From Sphingomonas hengshuiensis (GTDB taxonomy: Bacteria > Pseudomonadota > Alphaproteobacteria > Sphingomonadales > Sphingomonadaceae): a DNA stretch of 64,000 nt. A model generated the notes under the pieces. The model searched no databases. It saw nothing but the letters and a program-made list of their open reading frames with translations, and was not told the origin of the DNA. The stretch spans positions 2,356,001-2,420,000 of the forward strand of contig NZ_CP010836.1 of the NCBI RefSeq assembly GCF_000935025.1, given 5' to 3'. This document shows positions 35,284-43,576 of the stretch, one piece after another (position 1 is the stretch's first letter; each line of letters starts with the position of its first letter). The translations under genes and the position numbers were made by a program.

Positions 35284-35397
35284 ATGGTCAAGGCCAAGCC
35301 GACCGGCGCCAGGGCCAAGTATGTCCGCAAGGGCGCACGCTCCAGCGCGACGGGCCCGGGCGCAAAGCTCGACATGGCCGAAGTCGCCGCGGTCTGA
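35284..35397 (+). pseudogene. Degenerate copy of the rplA 3' end
   Basis: These 114 bases align without gaps to the last 114 bases of rplA (33283-33396): 99 positions are identical by my count, and the match stops a few bases beyond the stop codon. Translated, 27 of 37 residues agree. Of the 14 differing codons, 10 change the amino acid, so this is not conserved as protein and is best read as a relic. The frame is still open, from an ATG abutting the upstream stop codon to the TGA shared with rplA. A basic 37-residue peptide could be made, but I see no ribosome site that supports it. Confidence 0.85.
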
Positions 35398-35567
35398 TTG
35401 GGCTCTACAAGCGTTTGCAACTTGTCGTCAGCGGACGGACCGAGCGCTGTAGGCCCGGCCACGGCAGAATATTGCGGAAATCTTAGTGTTGGGGTTGGCC
35501 GCGGCAACTATTTGGGCCGGTCACTCTGCCGTGATAGTTACACGAGCGTTCTGAGGTCGGAGGGGTT

Positions 35568-36629
35568 ATGGCGCTAGCGAAGACTTGGGCAGGTAAAGCG
35601 TTTGGCACCAACCCAGGCAACGTGGCGGTGAAGCTCGAGGGCGAGGATGCCGAGCTTACCGGCACCCTACGCATGAATGAAGCTGGCGTCGGGGTGGTCG
35701 TCTACAACCTGAAGGGAAGTTTCGTCGCTCCGACGCTGACCCTCAACGGCGAGCCTGAGACGCAGATTGAGGGCTTCGCGTTCGGCAACCTAACCGCGTG
35801 CGGGACGATGAACGCAGCGGGCGAGATACATGGTGACTGGGAAACATCGCTTGGTACGGGAGGAAATTTCGTCCTGTTTCCTCATAGCGGGGCGGAACTG
35901 ACTGAGGCACCGCAACTGCGCCAGCTTCACACCGCGCGGCACACCTTTGGAGCGATCTCAATTGACCGAGACGAATTGATCGAGATCGCAGAGGGAATCG
36001 GGCGCGATTTTCCTTCGGTGGTGATCACTGTCGTCGCCGGCACCGAGCAGGCGCGCTATCTCGAAGACTTTAAGGACTGGCAGCCGGCGGTTGATCGCGC
36101 AGAGATCGTAAGGATTTACGCGCGAAAACCAGATGCAGCTGGGCCGGATCAGATCGTTTCTGTGGAATTTGGCCCAGAGATCAACACGGCGATGACCCAA
36201 GGCGCGGACGAGGCGTGGGTGCTCGGGCGCCTTGACGTTTTCCGCCGAAGCCTGAAACGATTTGAACGAGTGTATGTCACCGGCTTCAAGCGCTTGGGAA
36301 TCAATTTTAACCAAGTCCTCGTGCTCGGCACGATTGTAATGCTCCCGAGCCTAAGCGGTCTTCGCGATCGCGCGATTCTCATGGGCGCCGTGCTGGCAAT
36401 CATCGTCGCGGTCTATGCCTTGCATACCCGATACGTGCCGCTTGCATCGATCTATCTTCGAAAGCGGAAGGTGGGCTTGCTGCAGCGCCTATCGGGTACC
36501 GTCGCGTCCTGGACGATCGGAATTATCGCGACCGCTTTGGCGGCGGCCCTGGCGGCTTATCTGCAAGGGTATCTGACGACGCCAGCGCCCTACGCTGAAA
36601 TTTCCGCTCCGGCGACCACGCCGAAATAA
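35568..36629 (+). CDS. Hypothetical membrane-anchored protein
   Basis: Function not recognised. The 353-residue product begins with a soluble part containing repeated beta-rich stretches (NVAVKLEGEDAELTGTLRMNEAGVGVVVYNLKGSF) and a central DRDELIEIAEGIGRDFPSVVITVVAGTEQARYLEDF. It ends with three to four membrane helices (ILMGAVLAIIVAVYAL, SWTIGIIATALAAALAAYL). There is no signal peptide, so the N-terminal domain is probably cytoplasmic. Its base composition is lower in GC than the ribosomal genes around it, a sign of later arrival. It begins 170 bp after the rplA tail copy; that short gap shows nothing else. Confidence 0.65.
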   Translation: MALAKTWAGKAFGTNPGNVAVKLEGEDAELTGTLRMNEAGVGVVVYNLKGSFVAPTLTLNGEPETQIEGFAFGNLTACGTMNAAGEIHGDWETSLGTGGNFVLFPHSGAELTEAPQLRQLHTARHTFGAISIDRDELIEIAEGIGRDFPSVVITVVAGTEQARYLEDFKDWQPAVDRAEIVRIYARKPDAAGPDQIVSVEFGPEINTAMTQGADEAWVLGRLDVFRRSLKRFERVYVTGFKRLGINFNQVLVLGTIVMLPSLSGLRDRAILMGAVLAIIVAVYALHTRYVPLASIYLRKRKVGLLQRLSGTVASWTIGIIATALAAALAAYLQGYLTTPAPYAEISAPATTPK

Positions 36630-37007
36630 ACGGTGCTGAGATATGCCTTTCGTCATATCGCGTGCATACGACGGCTTCGTCCCAATGCCGGTCCTTCGGA
36701 TCAATGAGCCAAGCACCGCCCAAGGGGCCGCGGCGGGGGCATCGGAACGGCCATAACCATGGCCTCCGCGGGTCGTCTGGATTGCCTGCCCAACTCCGCC
36801 ATGCGCAAACGCCGATTGCCCCCAAAAGCATCATCGCACCGCCCGCCTGGGCATCGATCGCCACCTTCCCCCACCTCGCCTGTCATCCCACTCCACCCGT
36901 GCAGACTTCAAACTGTCCCCGTTGCGCCATCACTCTGCAAGCCCCCGCCGCTAGCGCCCCGCTCGAGCCGGCAGAACCTAGCCGGCAGCAAAACCAAAGG
37001 GGTAGCA
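36630..37007. other. Gene-free stretch upstream of TonB receptor
   Basis: 378 bp without a reading frame I can support on either strand; the longer open frames here lack family resemblance and a ribosome site. The last bases carry the weak ribosome site AAAGGGG before the receptor start. No clear operator, hairpin or repeat was seen. Confidence 0.5.
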
Positions 37008-39398
37008 ATGAAATTTCTCACGGGAAGCGCCGTCGTGGCGCTCCAGTTCGCGTGCGCGTCGGCATTTGCGCAGACCGCGCCGCAGGACCGCACCACCGCC
37101 GAGGCCGACGCGCCCGTCGAGGATGGCAGCATGATCATCGTCACCGGCACGCGCGATCGCTCGCGGACGCAGTTCGACACGCTCAGCCCGATCGACGTGC
37201 TCTCCGCCGACGCGGTCCAGTCCAGCGTCTCGGGCGACCTGTCGGACACGCTCGCGCAGCTGCTGCCGTCGTTCAACGTCCAGCGCCTTCCCGCCGCCGA
37301 CGGCCAGGCGTTCGTCCGCCCCGCCACGCTGCGCGGGCTGTCCGCGGACCAGACGCTCGTGCTCGTCAACGGCAAGCGCTATCACCGCTCGGCGCTGCTC
37401 GGCACCCGCGGCGCGCAGGCGCCCGACCTGGCCGGCATCCCGTCGCTCGCGATTGGCCGGATCGAAGTGCTGCGCGACGGTGCCTCGGCGCAATATGGCT
37501 CGGACGCGATCGCCGGGGTGATCAACATCCTGCTCGACGACACGCCGGGGATGACGGCGTTCAGCCAGTTCTCGCAATATTACAAAGGCGACGGCAAGGA
37601 ATATCAGGGCGGCGTCCGCGCCGGCGTTCCGCTCGACGATCGCGGCAGCATCGTCGTCACCGCCGAGATCGACCATAGCGAAGCCACCTCGCGCACCCGC
37701 CAGCGCCCCGATGCGATTGCGTTCCAGGCCGCCAATCCCGGCCTTGCCGTCCCCAACCCGGTCCAGCGCTGGGGCCAGCCCGACGAGGAGCGGCTGCGCG
37801 GCGGCGTCGACGCGAAGTATGAATTTTCGGACGCGGCCACGCTCTATGCGTTCGGCACCGTCCAGTCGGGCGAAGGCGTCACCGACTTCAACTGGCGCAA
37901 TCCCTCCGCCACCGCCAGCGTGTACAACGCCAGCACCGCCTTCCCCGGCTTCAGCTTCAAGACGCTCTACCCCACCGGCTTCACCCCGCGTTTCGCGACC
38001 AATTACAGCGATTACCAGGGCGATGCCGGGCTGCGCGGCTCGCTCAGCGAGCGGCTGACCTATGATCTCAGCGCGTCGCTGGGCCGCAGCCGCATCGAAT
38101 ATTCGATGACCGAGAGCCTCAATGCGTCGATGGGCCCGGCCAGCCCGACCAGCTTCTATCTCGGGCGCCTCGAACAGCGCGAATTCAACCTCAACGCCGA
38201 TTTCGTCTATCGCCTGCCGATCGGCGGCGCGGAGCCGCTCAACATCGCGTTCGGCGCCGAACGCCGGGTCGAGACCTATCAGGTCTCCGCCGGCGACCCC
38301 GCATCCTACACGATCGGCGCGGGTGCGGCGACGGGCCTCGCGCCCAATTCGAACGGCTTCCCCGGCTTCAGCCCGGCGAGCGCGGGGACCTTCAACCAGA
38401 CCAGCCATGCCGGCTATGTCGACCTCGAATGGCGCCCGGTGACGATGCTGACCCTTGGCGCGGCGGGCCGCTACGAGGATTTCTCGGCGTTCGGCGACAC
38501 GTTCAACTACAAGCTGTCGGCCCGGATCGAGCCCGTCCGCGGCATCGCCGCCCGCGCCACCTATTCCACCGGCTTCCGCGCACCCACCCCGGCCCAGCTC
38601 AACACGTCGCAGACCACCCAGGGCCTCGATACCAACTCGATGACGATCTACACCCAGGGCCGGCTCGCCCCCAATGATCCGCTCGCGATCGTCTATGGCG
38701 CCAAGCCGCTGACCCCCGAAACGTCGAAGAACCTCACTCTCGGCCTCACCGCCAAGTCCGATTTCGGGCTGAGCGCCAGCGTCGATCTCTACCAGATCGA
38801 CCTGAACGACCGCTTCAGCCAGTCGCGCACCTACGCGGTGCCGGCGGGCGAGGCCAATCCCCAGCATTATGCCTCGATCAGCTTTTTCACCAACGACTTC
38901 GACACCCGCACCCGCGGCATCGACGTCGTCCTCGGCCTCACCCGCCCGGTCGGCCCGGGCCGCGCGACCGCGACGATCGCGTACAACTACAACACCACCA
39001 AGGTGCAGAGCGGCGTCACCGCGGCAATCCCCAACGAGACCCAGCGCCGGGTGTTCGAGGAGCGCCTGCCCCAGAACAACGCCACCGGCGCGCTCGGCTA
39101 TGATCTCGGCCCGGTGTCGCTGCTCGCCCGCGCGCGCTATTACGGCGCCTGGACCGACGTTTCGGGCAACGCCACCGGCGAGCAGTTCCAGCGCTTCGGC
39201 GCCATCGCGCTGTTCGACCTGTCGGCAAGCTGGCGCGTCGACAACCACCTGACCCTGCGCGCGGGCGCGGAGAATATCTTCAACACCTACCCGGCGGAGG
39301 CGACCAACCAGGCGGTGCGCGGGCTGATCTATTCGCGCAACGCCCCCTACGACACCGATGGCGGCCAATATTATGTCCGCATGGGGCTTACCTTCTAA
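37008..39398 (+). CDS. TonB-dependent receptor
   Basis: A 796-residue outer-membrane receptor. The signal peptide ends SAFAQ|T at residue 22, a TonB-box-like MIIVTGT lies near 42-48, and the plug has SPIDVLSADAVQSSVSGDLSDTLAQLLPSFNVQ, the typical LVLVNGKRYHRSALL and IGRIEVLRDGASAQYGSDAIAGVINILL. The C-terminus YYVRMGLTF is aromatic. The LVNGKR/GASAQYGSDA variety occurs in many Bacteroidetes- and sphingomonad-type receptors for organic ligands. No hydrolase stands beside it, unlike the other two receptors. Its stop codon overlaps the end of the opposing HTH gene by four bases. Confidence 0.92.
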   Translation: MKFLTGSAVVALQFACASAFAQTAPQDRTTAEADAPVEDGSMIIVTGTRDRSRTQFDTLSPIDVLSADAVQSSVSGDLSDTLAQLLPSFNVQRLPAADGQAFVRPATLRGLSADQTLVLVNGKRYHRSALLGTRGAQAPDLAGIPSLAIGRIEVLRDGASAQYGSDAIAGVINILLDDTPGMTAFSQFSQYYKGDGKEYQGGVRAGVPLDDRGSIVVTAEIDHSEATSRTRQRPDAIAFQAANPGLAVPNPVQRWGQPDEERLRGGVDAKYEFSDAATLYAFGTVQSGEGVTDFNWRNPSATASVYNASTAFPGFSFKTLYPTGFTPRFATNYSDYQGDAGLRGSLSERLTYDLSASLGRSRIEYSMTESLNASMGPASPTSFYLGRLEQREFNLNADFVYRLPIGGAEPLNIAFGAERRVETYQVSAGDPASYTIGAGAATGLAPNSNGFPGFSPASAGTFNQTSHAGYVDLEWRPVTMLTLGAAGRYEDFSAFGDTFNYKLSARIEPVRGIAARATYSTGFRAPTPAQLNTSQTTQGLDTNSMTIYTQGRLAPNDPLAIVYGAKPLTPETSKNLTLGLTAKSDFGLSASVDLYQIDLNDRFSQSRTYAVPAGEANPQHYASISFFTNDFDTRTRGIDVVLGLTRPVGPGRATATIAYNYNTTKVQSGVTAAIPNETQRRVFEERLPQNNATGALGYDLGPVSLLARARYYGAWTDVSGNATGEQFQRFGAIALFDLSASWRVDNHLTLRAGAENIFNTYPAEATNQAVRGLIYSRNAPYDTDGGQYYVRMGLTF

Positions 39399-40201
39399 GG
39401 CTCCCGCACCTGCGGGGCCGGGAGCGCACGCTTCCGGCCCTGCCCTGCCGCATCGCGCGCCACGCGCCGCTCCGCGCGCCGGATCTCGCGCTCCAGCGCC
39501 TTGTTGGTCTCCTCCCGGCTCGCCACCAGCGGGGTGAACCCCGCATGCGGCCGCCCCTCGACGATGTTCGCCCGGCGATAGCCCAGCAGCAGCAGCGCGT
39601 TCTGCGCCGACATCCGGTCGAGCGTCTCGGGCAGCGCATCGGCCTCGTCGCGCCACGCGCCCAGTTCGGTGCCGTCGGGCTGGAGCGACTCGATCGCGTT
39701 CGCCACCAGCGCCAGTTCGAGCCGCGCATAGCCCTCGGCCAGCGCCGCCTCCATCTCGCGCGCAAAGTCCGCCGATCGATAGCGCCGGGCATAGATCGCG
39801 TTCCACCCGATCCCCGTCGCCTCTGCCGACAGCCGCACATTGGCCGTCGCCGCCAGATGCGCGAGGAAGGTCCGCTCGCCCTTCGCGGTCAGCAGCCCCT
39901 TGGGCGATCGCCGCACCTGGATCATCCGCCCGCGCGACGCCCGCACGGTATATTCGCCCCCGGTGCTGATGTCGGAATCCCCCTGCGGCACCGCAGTCCC
40001 GCCCGCGACAAGCTGCGCCTGCGCAAAGCTCACCGCCGCATCCCATTCCGCCGCAAAATCAGGATTGCGCGCCCGGCGCTGATAGATCGCCTTGCGCGCG
40101 ATCCCCACTTCCTCGGCAGCCATCGTCGCATTGCCCGTCCGCCGCAACGCCTTCAGAAACCGCGCAGACTGCCGCGCGCGCTGTGCCCTGGTTCCCCGCA
40201 T
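39395..40201 (-). CDS. Protein with two terminase-small-subunit-like HTH repeats
   Basis: A 268-residue putative DNA-binding protein containing an internal duplication. The first unit, near residues 14-70, reads RFLKALRRTGNATMAAEEVGIARKAIYQRR..DFAAEWDAAV. The second, near 108-165, reads TFLAHLAATANVRLSAEATGIGWNAIYARR..DFAREMEAAL. Each looks like the N-terminal HTH of phage terminase small subunits (recognition helix AIYxRR). No terminase large subunit, portal or capsid gene is near, so it may be a domesticated phage relic or a regulator. The C-terminus is a basic helical tail (RREIRRAERR-like). The gene converges with and overlaps the TonB receptor. Confidence 0.65.
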   Translation of the reverse strand: MRGTRAQRARQSARFLKALRRTGNATMAAEEVGIARKAIYQRRARNPDFAAEWDAAVSFAQAQLVAGGTAVPQGDSDISTGGEYTVRASRGRMIQVRRSPKGLLTAKGERTFLAHLAATANVRLSAEATGIGWNAIYARRYRSADFAREMEAALAEGYARLELALVANAIESLQPDGTELGAWRDEADALPETLDRMSAQNALLLLGYRRANIVEGRPHAGFTPLVASREETNKALEREIRRAERRVARDAAGQGRKRALPAPQVREP

Positions 40202-40263
40202 GATGTGCCCCCTCGGTGATGTAAGAGGCGGGTACAGGTTGCGCGTGAAATCCTACAAGTCAA

Positions 40264-40276
40264 GGGGGGGGGGGGG
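40264..40276 (+). repeat. Run of 13 G residues
   Basis: A mononucleotide G tract between the divergent HTH gene and the PadR gene, 44 bp before the PadR start. Tracts of this length are prone to slippage and can tune promoter spacing. The exact length could also be a sequencing artefact. Confidence 0.7.
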
Positions 40277-40320
40277 TGCCGCGCAGTTGACAGCCAGCGC
40301 AGCCTGCGTTGAGGTGCGCC

Positions 40321-40620
40321 ATGGGCCGCAATCGCCGACCGTCGAAGCAGATGCTGCTCCTCCTCGCCGCTTTGTCCTGCCGCACCCGACAATGGCGGCA
40401 TGGCTATGACCTGATGAAGGAAACCGGGCTGAAGTCCGGCACCCTCTATCCGATGCTGATGCGCATGACCGATCAGGGGCTGGTCGAGGCCGAATGGCAC
40501 GCGCCCGAACAGCCCGGCCGCCCCGCCCGTCACGCCTATCGGCTGACCACGGCCGGGATCGCCTTCGCGCAGACCGCCACCGACGACCCGCCCGTCTCGA
40601 CCGACGTCGCCCTCACATGA
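40321..40620 (+). CDS. PadR family transcriptional regulator
   Basis: A 99-residue PadR-type winged-helix protein consisting almost only of the DNA-binding domain. It shows QMLLLLAALSCRTRQWRHGYDLMKETGLKSGTLYPMLMRMTDQGLVEAEWH and the wing RPARHAYRLTTAGIAFA, matching the family pattern G-Y-[DE]-L ... G-T-L-Y-P ... Y-x-L-T-x-x-G. The start is set by GAGG six bases upstream. Its stop overlaps the next start (ATGA), the classic arrangement of PadR with a small membrane partner. Repressor function is inferred from the family. Confidence 0.9.
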   Translation: MGRNRRPSKQMLLLLAALSCRTRQWRHGYDLMKETGLKSGTLYPMLMRMTDQGLVEAEWHAPEQPGRPARHAYRLTTAGIAFAQTATDDPPVSTDVALT

Positions 40621-41252
40621 CCGCCGCCGTCGCGCGCGCGGTCATGGCATTGGCGGCCCGCTGTCTGGGTCCCGGTCGCCAGCAATGGGCGCTGGCGATG
40701 CAGGCGGAGTTCGACGCTGCCGTCGAGGACGGAAAGCCACTCGCCTTCGCACTGGGCTGCCTCGTCGCGGCATGTCGCGAAGGCCTGCAACAGGACGAAG
40801 GCCAGTTCGTCCTCGCCCAATATCTGCTCGCGCTTGCCTTGCTCCTCCCGATGGCGGCGCTGCAGGTCGATCAGGCGGTCGGCTTCCTCCTCACCCCCGG
40901 CGCCGGGCTCCCCTATGGCATGGTCGCAAACCATGCCGCGCAGAACCCCTATCTGATCTGGTCGCAGAACAGCGCGCTGCCGGTGCTGCAATTGCTGTGG
41001 CTGTCGCTCGGCGTCGCGCATCTCGGCCTGGCATGGGTGCTCGTCGAGGGCGACTGGACGCGCGTCGTCAAGCTCGGCGCGCTGATCGGCGCGGCGACGA
41101 TCACTCTGTCGGTGTTCACCGGCGTCCTGCTGCTCGATATGTCCCTGCTGATCGCGCATGGCCCGAAGCGGGCGATCGCCCTCGCCGCGATCCTCGCCAC
41201 CGCCCGCTGGCACGCCCGCCTCTCCCACCCCACCGAACGCCTCGCCCGCTAG
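40617..41252 (+). CDS. PadR-coupled hypothetical membrane protein
   Basis: A 211-residue protein of unknown function. The soluble N-terminus (RCLGPGRQQWALAMQAEFDAAVEDGKPLAFALGCLVAACREG) resembles that of small membrane proteins found beside PadR or ECF sigma genes. Three to four hydrophobic segments follow (FVLAQYLLALALLLPMAAL, LPVLQLLWLSLGVAHLGLAW and LIGAATITLSVFTGVLLLDM). Coupling by ATGA overlap suggests that it works with, or is controlled together with, the PadR regulator, perhaps in sensing or envelope stress. That role is inference. Confidence 0.7.
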   Translation: MTAAVARAVMALAARCLGPGRQQWALAMQAEFDAAVEDGKPLAFALGCLVAACREGLQQDEGQFVLAQYLLALALLLPMAALQVDQAVGFLLTPGAGLPYGMVANHAAQNPYLIWSQNSALPVLQLLWLSLGVAHLGLAWVLVEGDWTRVVKLGALIGAATITLSVFTGVLLLDMSLLIAHGPKRAIALAAILATARWHARLSHPTERLAR

Positions 41253-41439
41253 CCCTGCCCGGGCGCCCGCGCCGCTTTTTCTACCCGCCTGCCCGCGGAC
41301 GCTTGCTGATAGCGGTCGCGAGATTTAAAAGGAACCGGGCACAATGGCGCCCACTGGAGCCTGGCGGAGGCAAACCCTCGTAGGCGATTGTCTCCTGCTC
41401 CATCACTTACTACATGGGCATAAAATCGCTGGAGTCGAA

Positions 41440-42165
41440 GTGACCACCTACTCATCACCGCCGATTATTGAAGCCGTGATCGAAGTACGGTTCGGTGAGC
41501 CCGCGAAGGACACTCGCTTGCTCAAAGCGAGCGACTGGCTGAAGCCAAGGTATTCAAACGTATCTATTGAGGAACAGATCGAGGCAAATGTAGATTTCCC
41601 GACGAGACATGCTGAGTTCGTTTCCGGGGGTCGCCGTTACCGCCATAGCTCTGACGATTTGGCCGACGCTGTTGTACTATCGCATACCGGCGTGGCTTGG
41701 ACGCGCCTTGCACCATATGAAGGTTGGGATCAGTTCTTATCTCGGGCCAGTCAAGAGCTGAAAAGCGTACTTAAGGCTTTAGCCTCGCCCCGCTTAACGC
41801 GCATAGGCTTAAGGTTTATAAATAGAATTGATGTACCGTCGGATATTGACGGCCTTGCCCACTATGAGGAATATATCAATTACCGCATAGAGGCGGGACC
41901 GCTTATGGAACCGTCAATGGGGTATCAGTGGTTGATCCGAAGCCATCATTCTAATCATAATTTGATCGCAATACTACAGTCAGCGACGGTGCCGCCCGAA
42001 ATTCCTGGAACGTCCGCTTTCACACTTGATATCGACATCGCTTCAGTGGAGAATGTCCCACAGTCAAGTGACACCGTCTCAGAGAAGTTGGGACATATGC
42101 GCGAACTAAAAAACGATATTTTTGAAGCTGGAATCACTGAGAAAGCAAGGGAGCTTTACCGCTAA
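41440..42165 (+). CDS. TIGR04255 family-like protein
   Basis: A 241-residue protein resembling the sporadically distributed TIGR04255 family. It opens with SSPPIIEAVIEVRFG, the family-like signature (P-P-I-x-E-A-V-x-E-V-x-F), and has RLTRIGLRFINRIDVP in the middle and an acidic-helical C-terminus (VSEKLGHMRELKNDIFEA). No enzymatic motif, signal peptide or membrane helix is seen. I chose GTG at 41440 because GGAG precedes it by five bases and the signature then lies at the very N-terminus; an ATG 32 codons upstream is the alternative. GC content drops to about half here, against far higher values around it, and codon use is visibly different. It is the first of three overlapping genes. Confidence 0.7.
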   Translation: MTTYSSPPIIEAVIEVRFGEPAKDTRLLKASDWLKPRYSNVSIEEQIEANVDFPTRHAEFVSGGRRYRHSSDDLADAVVLSHTGVAWTRLAPYEGWDQFLSRASQELKSVLKALASPRLTRIGLRFINRIDVPSDIDGLAHYEEYINYRIEAGPLMEPSMGYQWLIRSHHSNHNLIAILQSATVPPEIPGTSAFTLDIDIASVENVPQSSDTVSEKLGHMRELKNDIFEAGITEKARELYR

Positions 42166-42773
42166 TGCTTGCCAATCAAATTTTCGAGATCAGCCCAAGG
42201 CTCAATCCTGCAGCATGGGTCACCGAGCCGGAAGAAACCAGCAGCGCGATTAAGTTAGTGCAGCCCGCGACTCAACGCCTCGCTGTTTCGAGCGAACCAA
42301 AAGCGTTTTCGCGCAATGTGGGTAGGGCATCTGGAGACAGCGTAGCGGAAATGCTCTTCGAGGCAACTGCAAACGCAAAGGTCTGGACTTCTAAGGTCGC
42401 GATGCACCTACGCGGCGACGCTCGCACTAGACTATTTCGGCAACTTGACCGACTTCATGAATTGGATGAGTGGCACGAGAGCGATAAGCCCGTGTCCATC
42501 GAATCATATAAGACGCTGGTGCGAGCCATTGTGTATCATGGCATTAATAGTCGCCCCGCCCTTGCACTTATGCCGGATGGAAACATAATTGCTCTTTGGC
42601 AAGACGGCCATGATAAACTAACTGTCGAGTTTATGCCCGAAAATCGTACTCGTTGGACTGTCCAAAATTTCACGGATAGCGGGCCAGAGAGAACCTCGAG
42701 CAATAGCCCATTGGAACGCTTAAGGGACGTTCTCGCCCCCTACGGCGCAGAGCGATGGTTTGATGGTAGCTAG
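42165..42773 (+). CDS. Hypothetical protein, middle gene of low-GC cassette
   Basis: Function not recognised. The 202-residue soluble product has no signal peptide or membrane helix. Features: a polar N-terminus of about 60 residues, a helical centre (LFRQLDRLHELDEWHESDKPVSIESYKTLVRAIVYHG) and a beta-rich C-terminal part (RPALALMPDGNIIALWQDGHDKLTVEFMPENRTRWTVQNF), which resembles a small barrel or sandwich. The ATG overlaps the stop of the TIGR04255-like gene by one base (TAATG), so translation is coupled and the two products probably act together. Composition is as low in GC as its neighbours. Confidence 0.65.
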   Translation: MLANQIFEISPRLNPAAWVTEPEETSSAIKLVQPATQRLAVSSEPKAFSRNVGRASGDSVAEMLFEATANAKVWTSKVAMHLRGDARTRLFRQLDRLHELDEWHESDKPVSIESYKTLVRAIVYHGINSRPALALMPDGNIIALWQDGHDKLTVEFMPENRTRWTVQNFTDSGPERTSSNSPLERLRDVLAPYGAERWFDGS

Positions 42774-43224
42774 AACAGCCGTTCCTGACTCACATCACGT
42801 GATGCGGTACATCTCAGCCGCCAAACGATGGGTTCACCCAGACACTCTCGAACGAGGCGGCCCTTCATTAGCGGGGTTCAAACTGAGGGAGGAGGATAAC
42901 GGCGGACTTTCCGTCACCGAAGTTGAGTATTTTGGTGATTTTTCTTATGAAACGCGGGCGGCGGCTGCAGTTGCACACCGACACGCACTCCAAAGCAAAA
43001 AGCTTGGATCCCAAGCCATTTTCGCTTGGGCGAAGGTCGACGACGTAATTGCAGCAGGAACTATTTACGGGAAGAAGCTGCGCATCGTGCATGATCCGGT
43101 TGCAGGAAACCCAGGTCATGCTGAGGTTAGGCACTTCAAAGACGATGATCTTGATATACTTGATCATTTTGCATCCAACGTATTTGTTGAATTTGCGGTA
43201 GTGGCCGAAATGGGCCTACCATGA
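42763..43224 (+). CDS. Hypothetical protein, last gene of low-GC cassette
   Basis: A 153-residue soluble protein of unknown function whose start lies 11 bases inside the middle gene. The layout is HHVMRYISAAKRW near the N-terminus, then GFKLREEDNGGLSVTEVEYFGD and a C-terminal LRIVHDPVAGNPGHAEVRHF. I associate this pattern (RYI..., then a PxE-x-GLSV-x-x-x-E-x-F segment, then a late H-D-P ... H-A motif) with a recurring family of small uncharacterised bacterial proteins, but cannot name it. The conserved histidines and acidic residues could form a site, though no catalytic assignment is possible. It ends the cassette; rplJ control sequences follow. Confidence 0.62.
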   Translation: MVARTAVPDSHHVMRYISAAKRWVHPDTLERGGPSLAGFKLREEDNGGLSVTEVEYFGDFSYETRAAAAVAHRHALQSKKLGSQAIFAWAKVDDVIAAGTIYGKKLRIVHDPVAGNPGHAEVRHFKDDDLDILDHFASNVFVEFAVVAEMGLP

Positions 43225-43311
43225 CGCTTTTTCTTCTACCCAATTCACCGATCCACCGCACGGATCAAGCCCGCCGCCTAGCCGAAACAGGCTAACGCAC
43301 GCCCCCCCCGC

Positions 43312-43339
43312 TTGACTCTCCCGCCCACCCCGCTATGTG
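43312..43339 (+). promoter_or_regulatory. Probable promoter of rplJ-rplL
   Basis: TTGACT and TATGTG are 16 bases apart, about 240 bp before rplJ. This places transcription start near 43346 and leaves a long untranslated leader. Confidence 0.6.
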
Positions 43340-43345
43340 CGCGCC

Positions 43346-43576
43346 TTCGCATATCCGGTTCGCCGGGCATGCGTGCCGTCCGAGACAGCGAGTGACCGGG
43401 TTCTGCCGGTCTTAATCTCTCGCCAAGACGGGGACAGATTTTTTCGGGCGCCGCAGTCGATGCGTGCGTTCCGGTCGTGCCGGGGGAATGCCTCCTGGCC
43501 CGGCGATCCTGCCCCTCGGACATAGTGTAACCGAAACGGGGGCCTTTGGCGTCCGTTTCCTAACGAGGAGACCGGC
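43346..43576 (+). promoter_or_regulatory. rplJ leader, probable L10 autoregulation region
   Basis: About 230 bases of untranslated leader between the promoter and rplJ, with several GC-rich hairpins. The last one (GAAACGG at 43533-43539 with CCGTTTC at 43553-43559, inner GCC/GGC) stands just before the ribosome site AGGAG. In many bacteria the L10-L7/L12 complex binds a structured leader here to repress translation. Assignment rests on position and structure only. With the promoter it accounts for the 352-bp gene-free stretch after the cassette. Confidence 0.5.

Noticed and set aside
35284..35397. A real 37-residue small protein gene
   Set aside because: Most substitutions relative to rplA change the amino acid and no ribosome site is present, so it is listed as an rplA relic; translation by coupling cannot be fully excluded.
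36978..40046. A 1,022-codon minus-strand frame opposite the third TonB receptor
   Set aside because: Composition is repetitive Gly/Ala/Arg without motifs; the plus-strand receptor is unambiguous.
33473..43224. A prophage or integrative element spanning the rplA-rplJ insert
   Set aside because: No integrase, portal, capsid or replication gene was seen; the terminase-like HTH protein alone does not make a phage. Composition also changes several times, which suggests separate arrivals.
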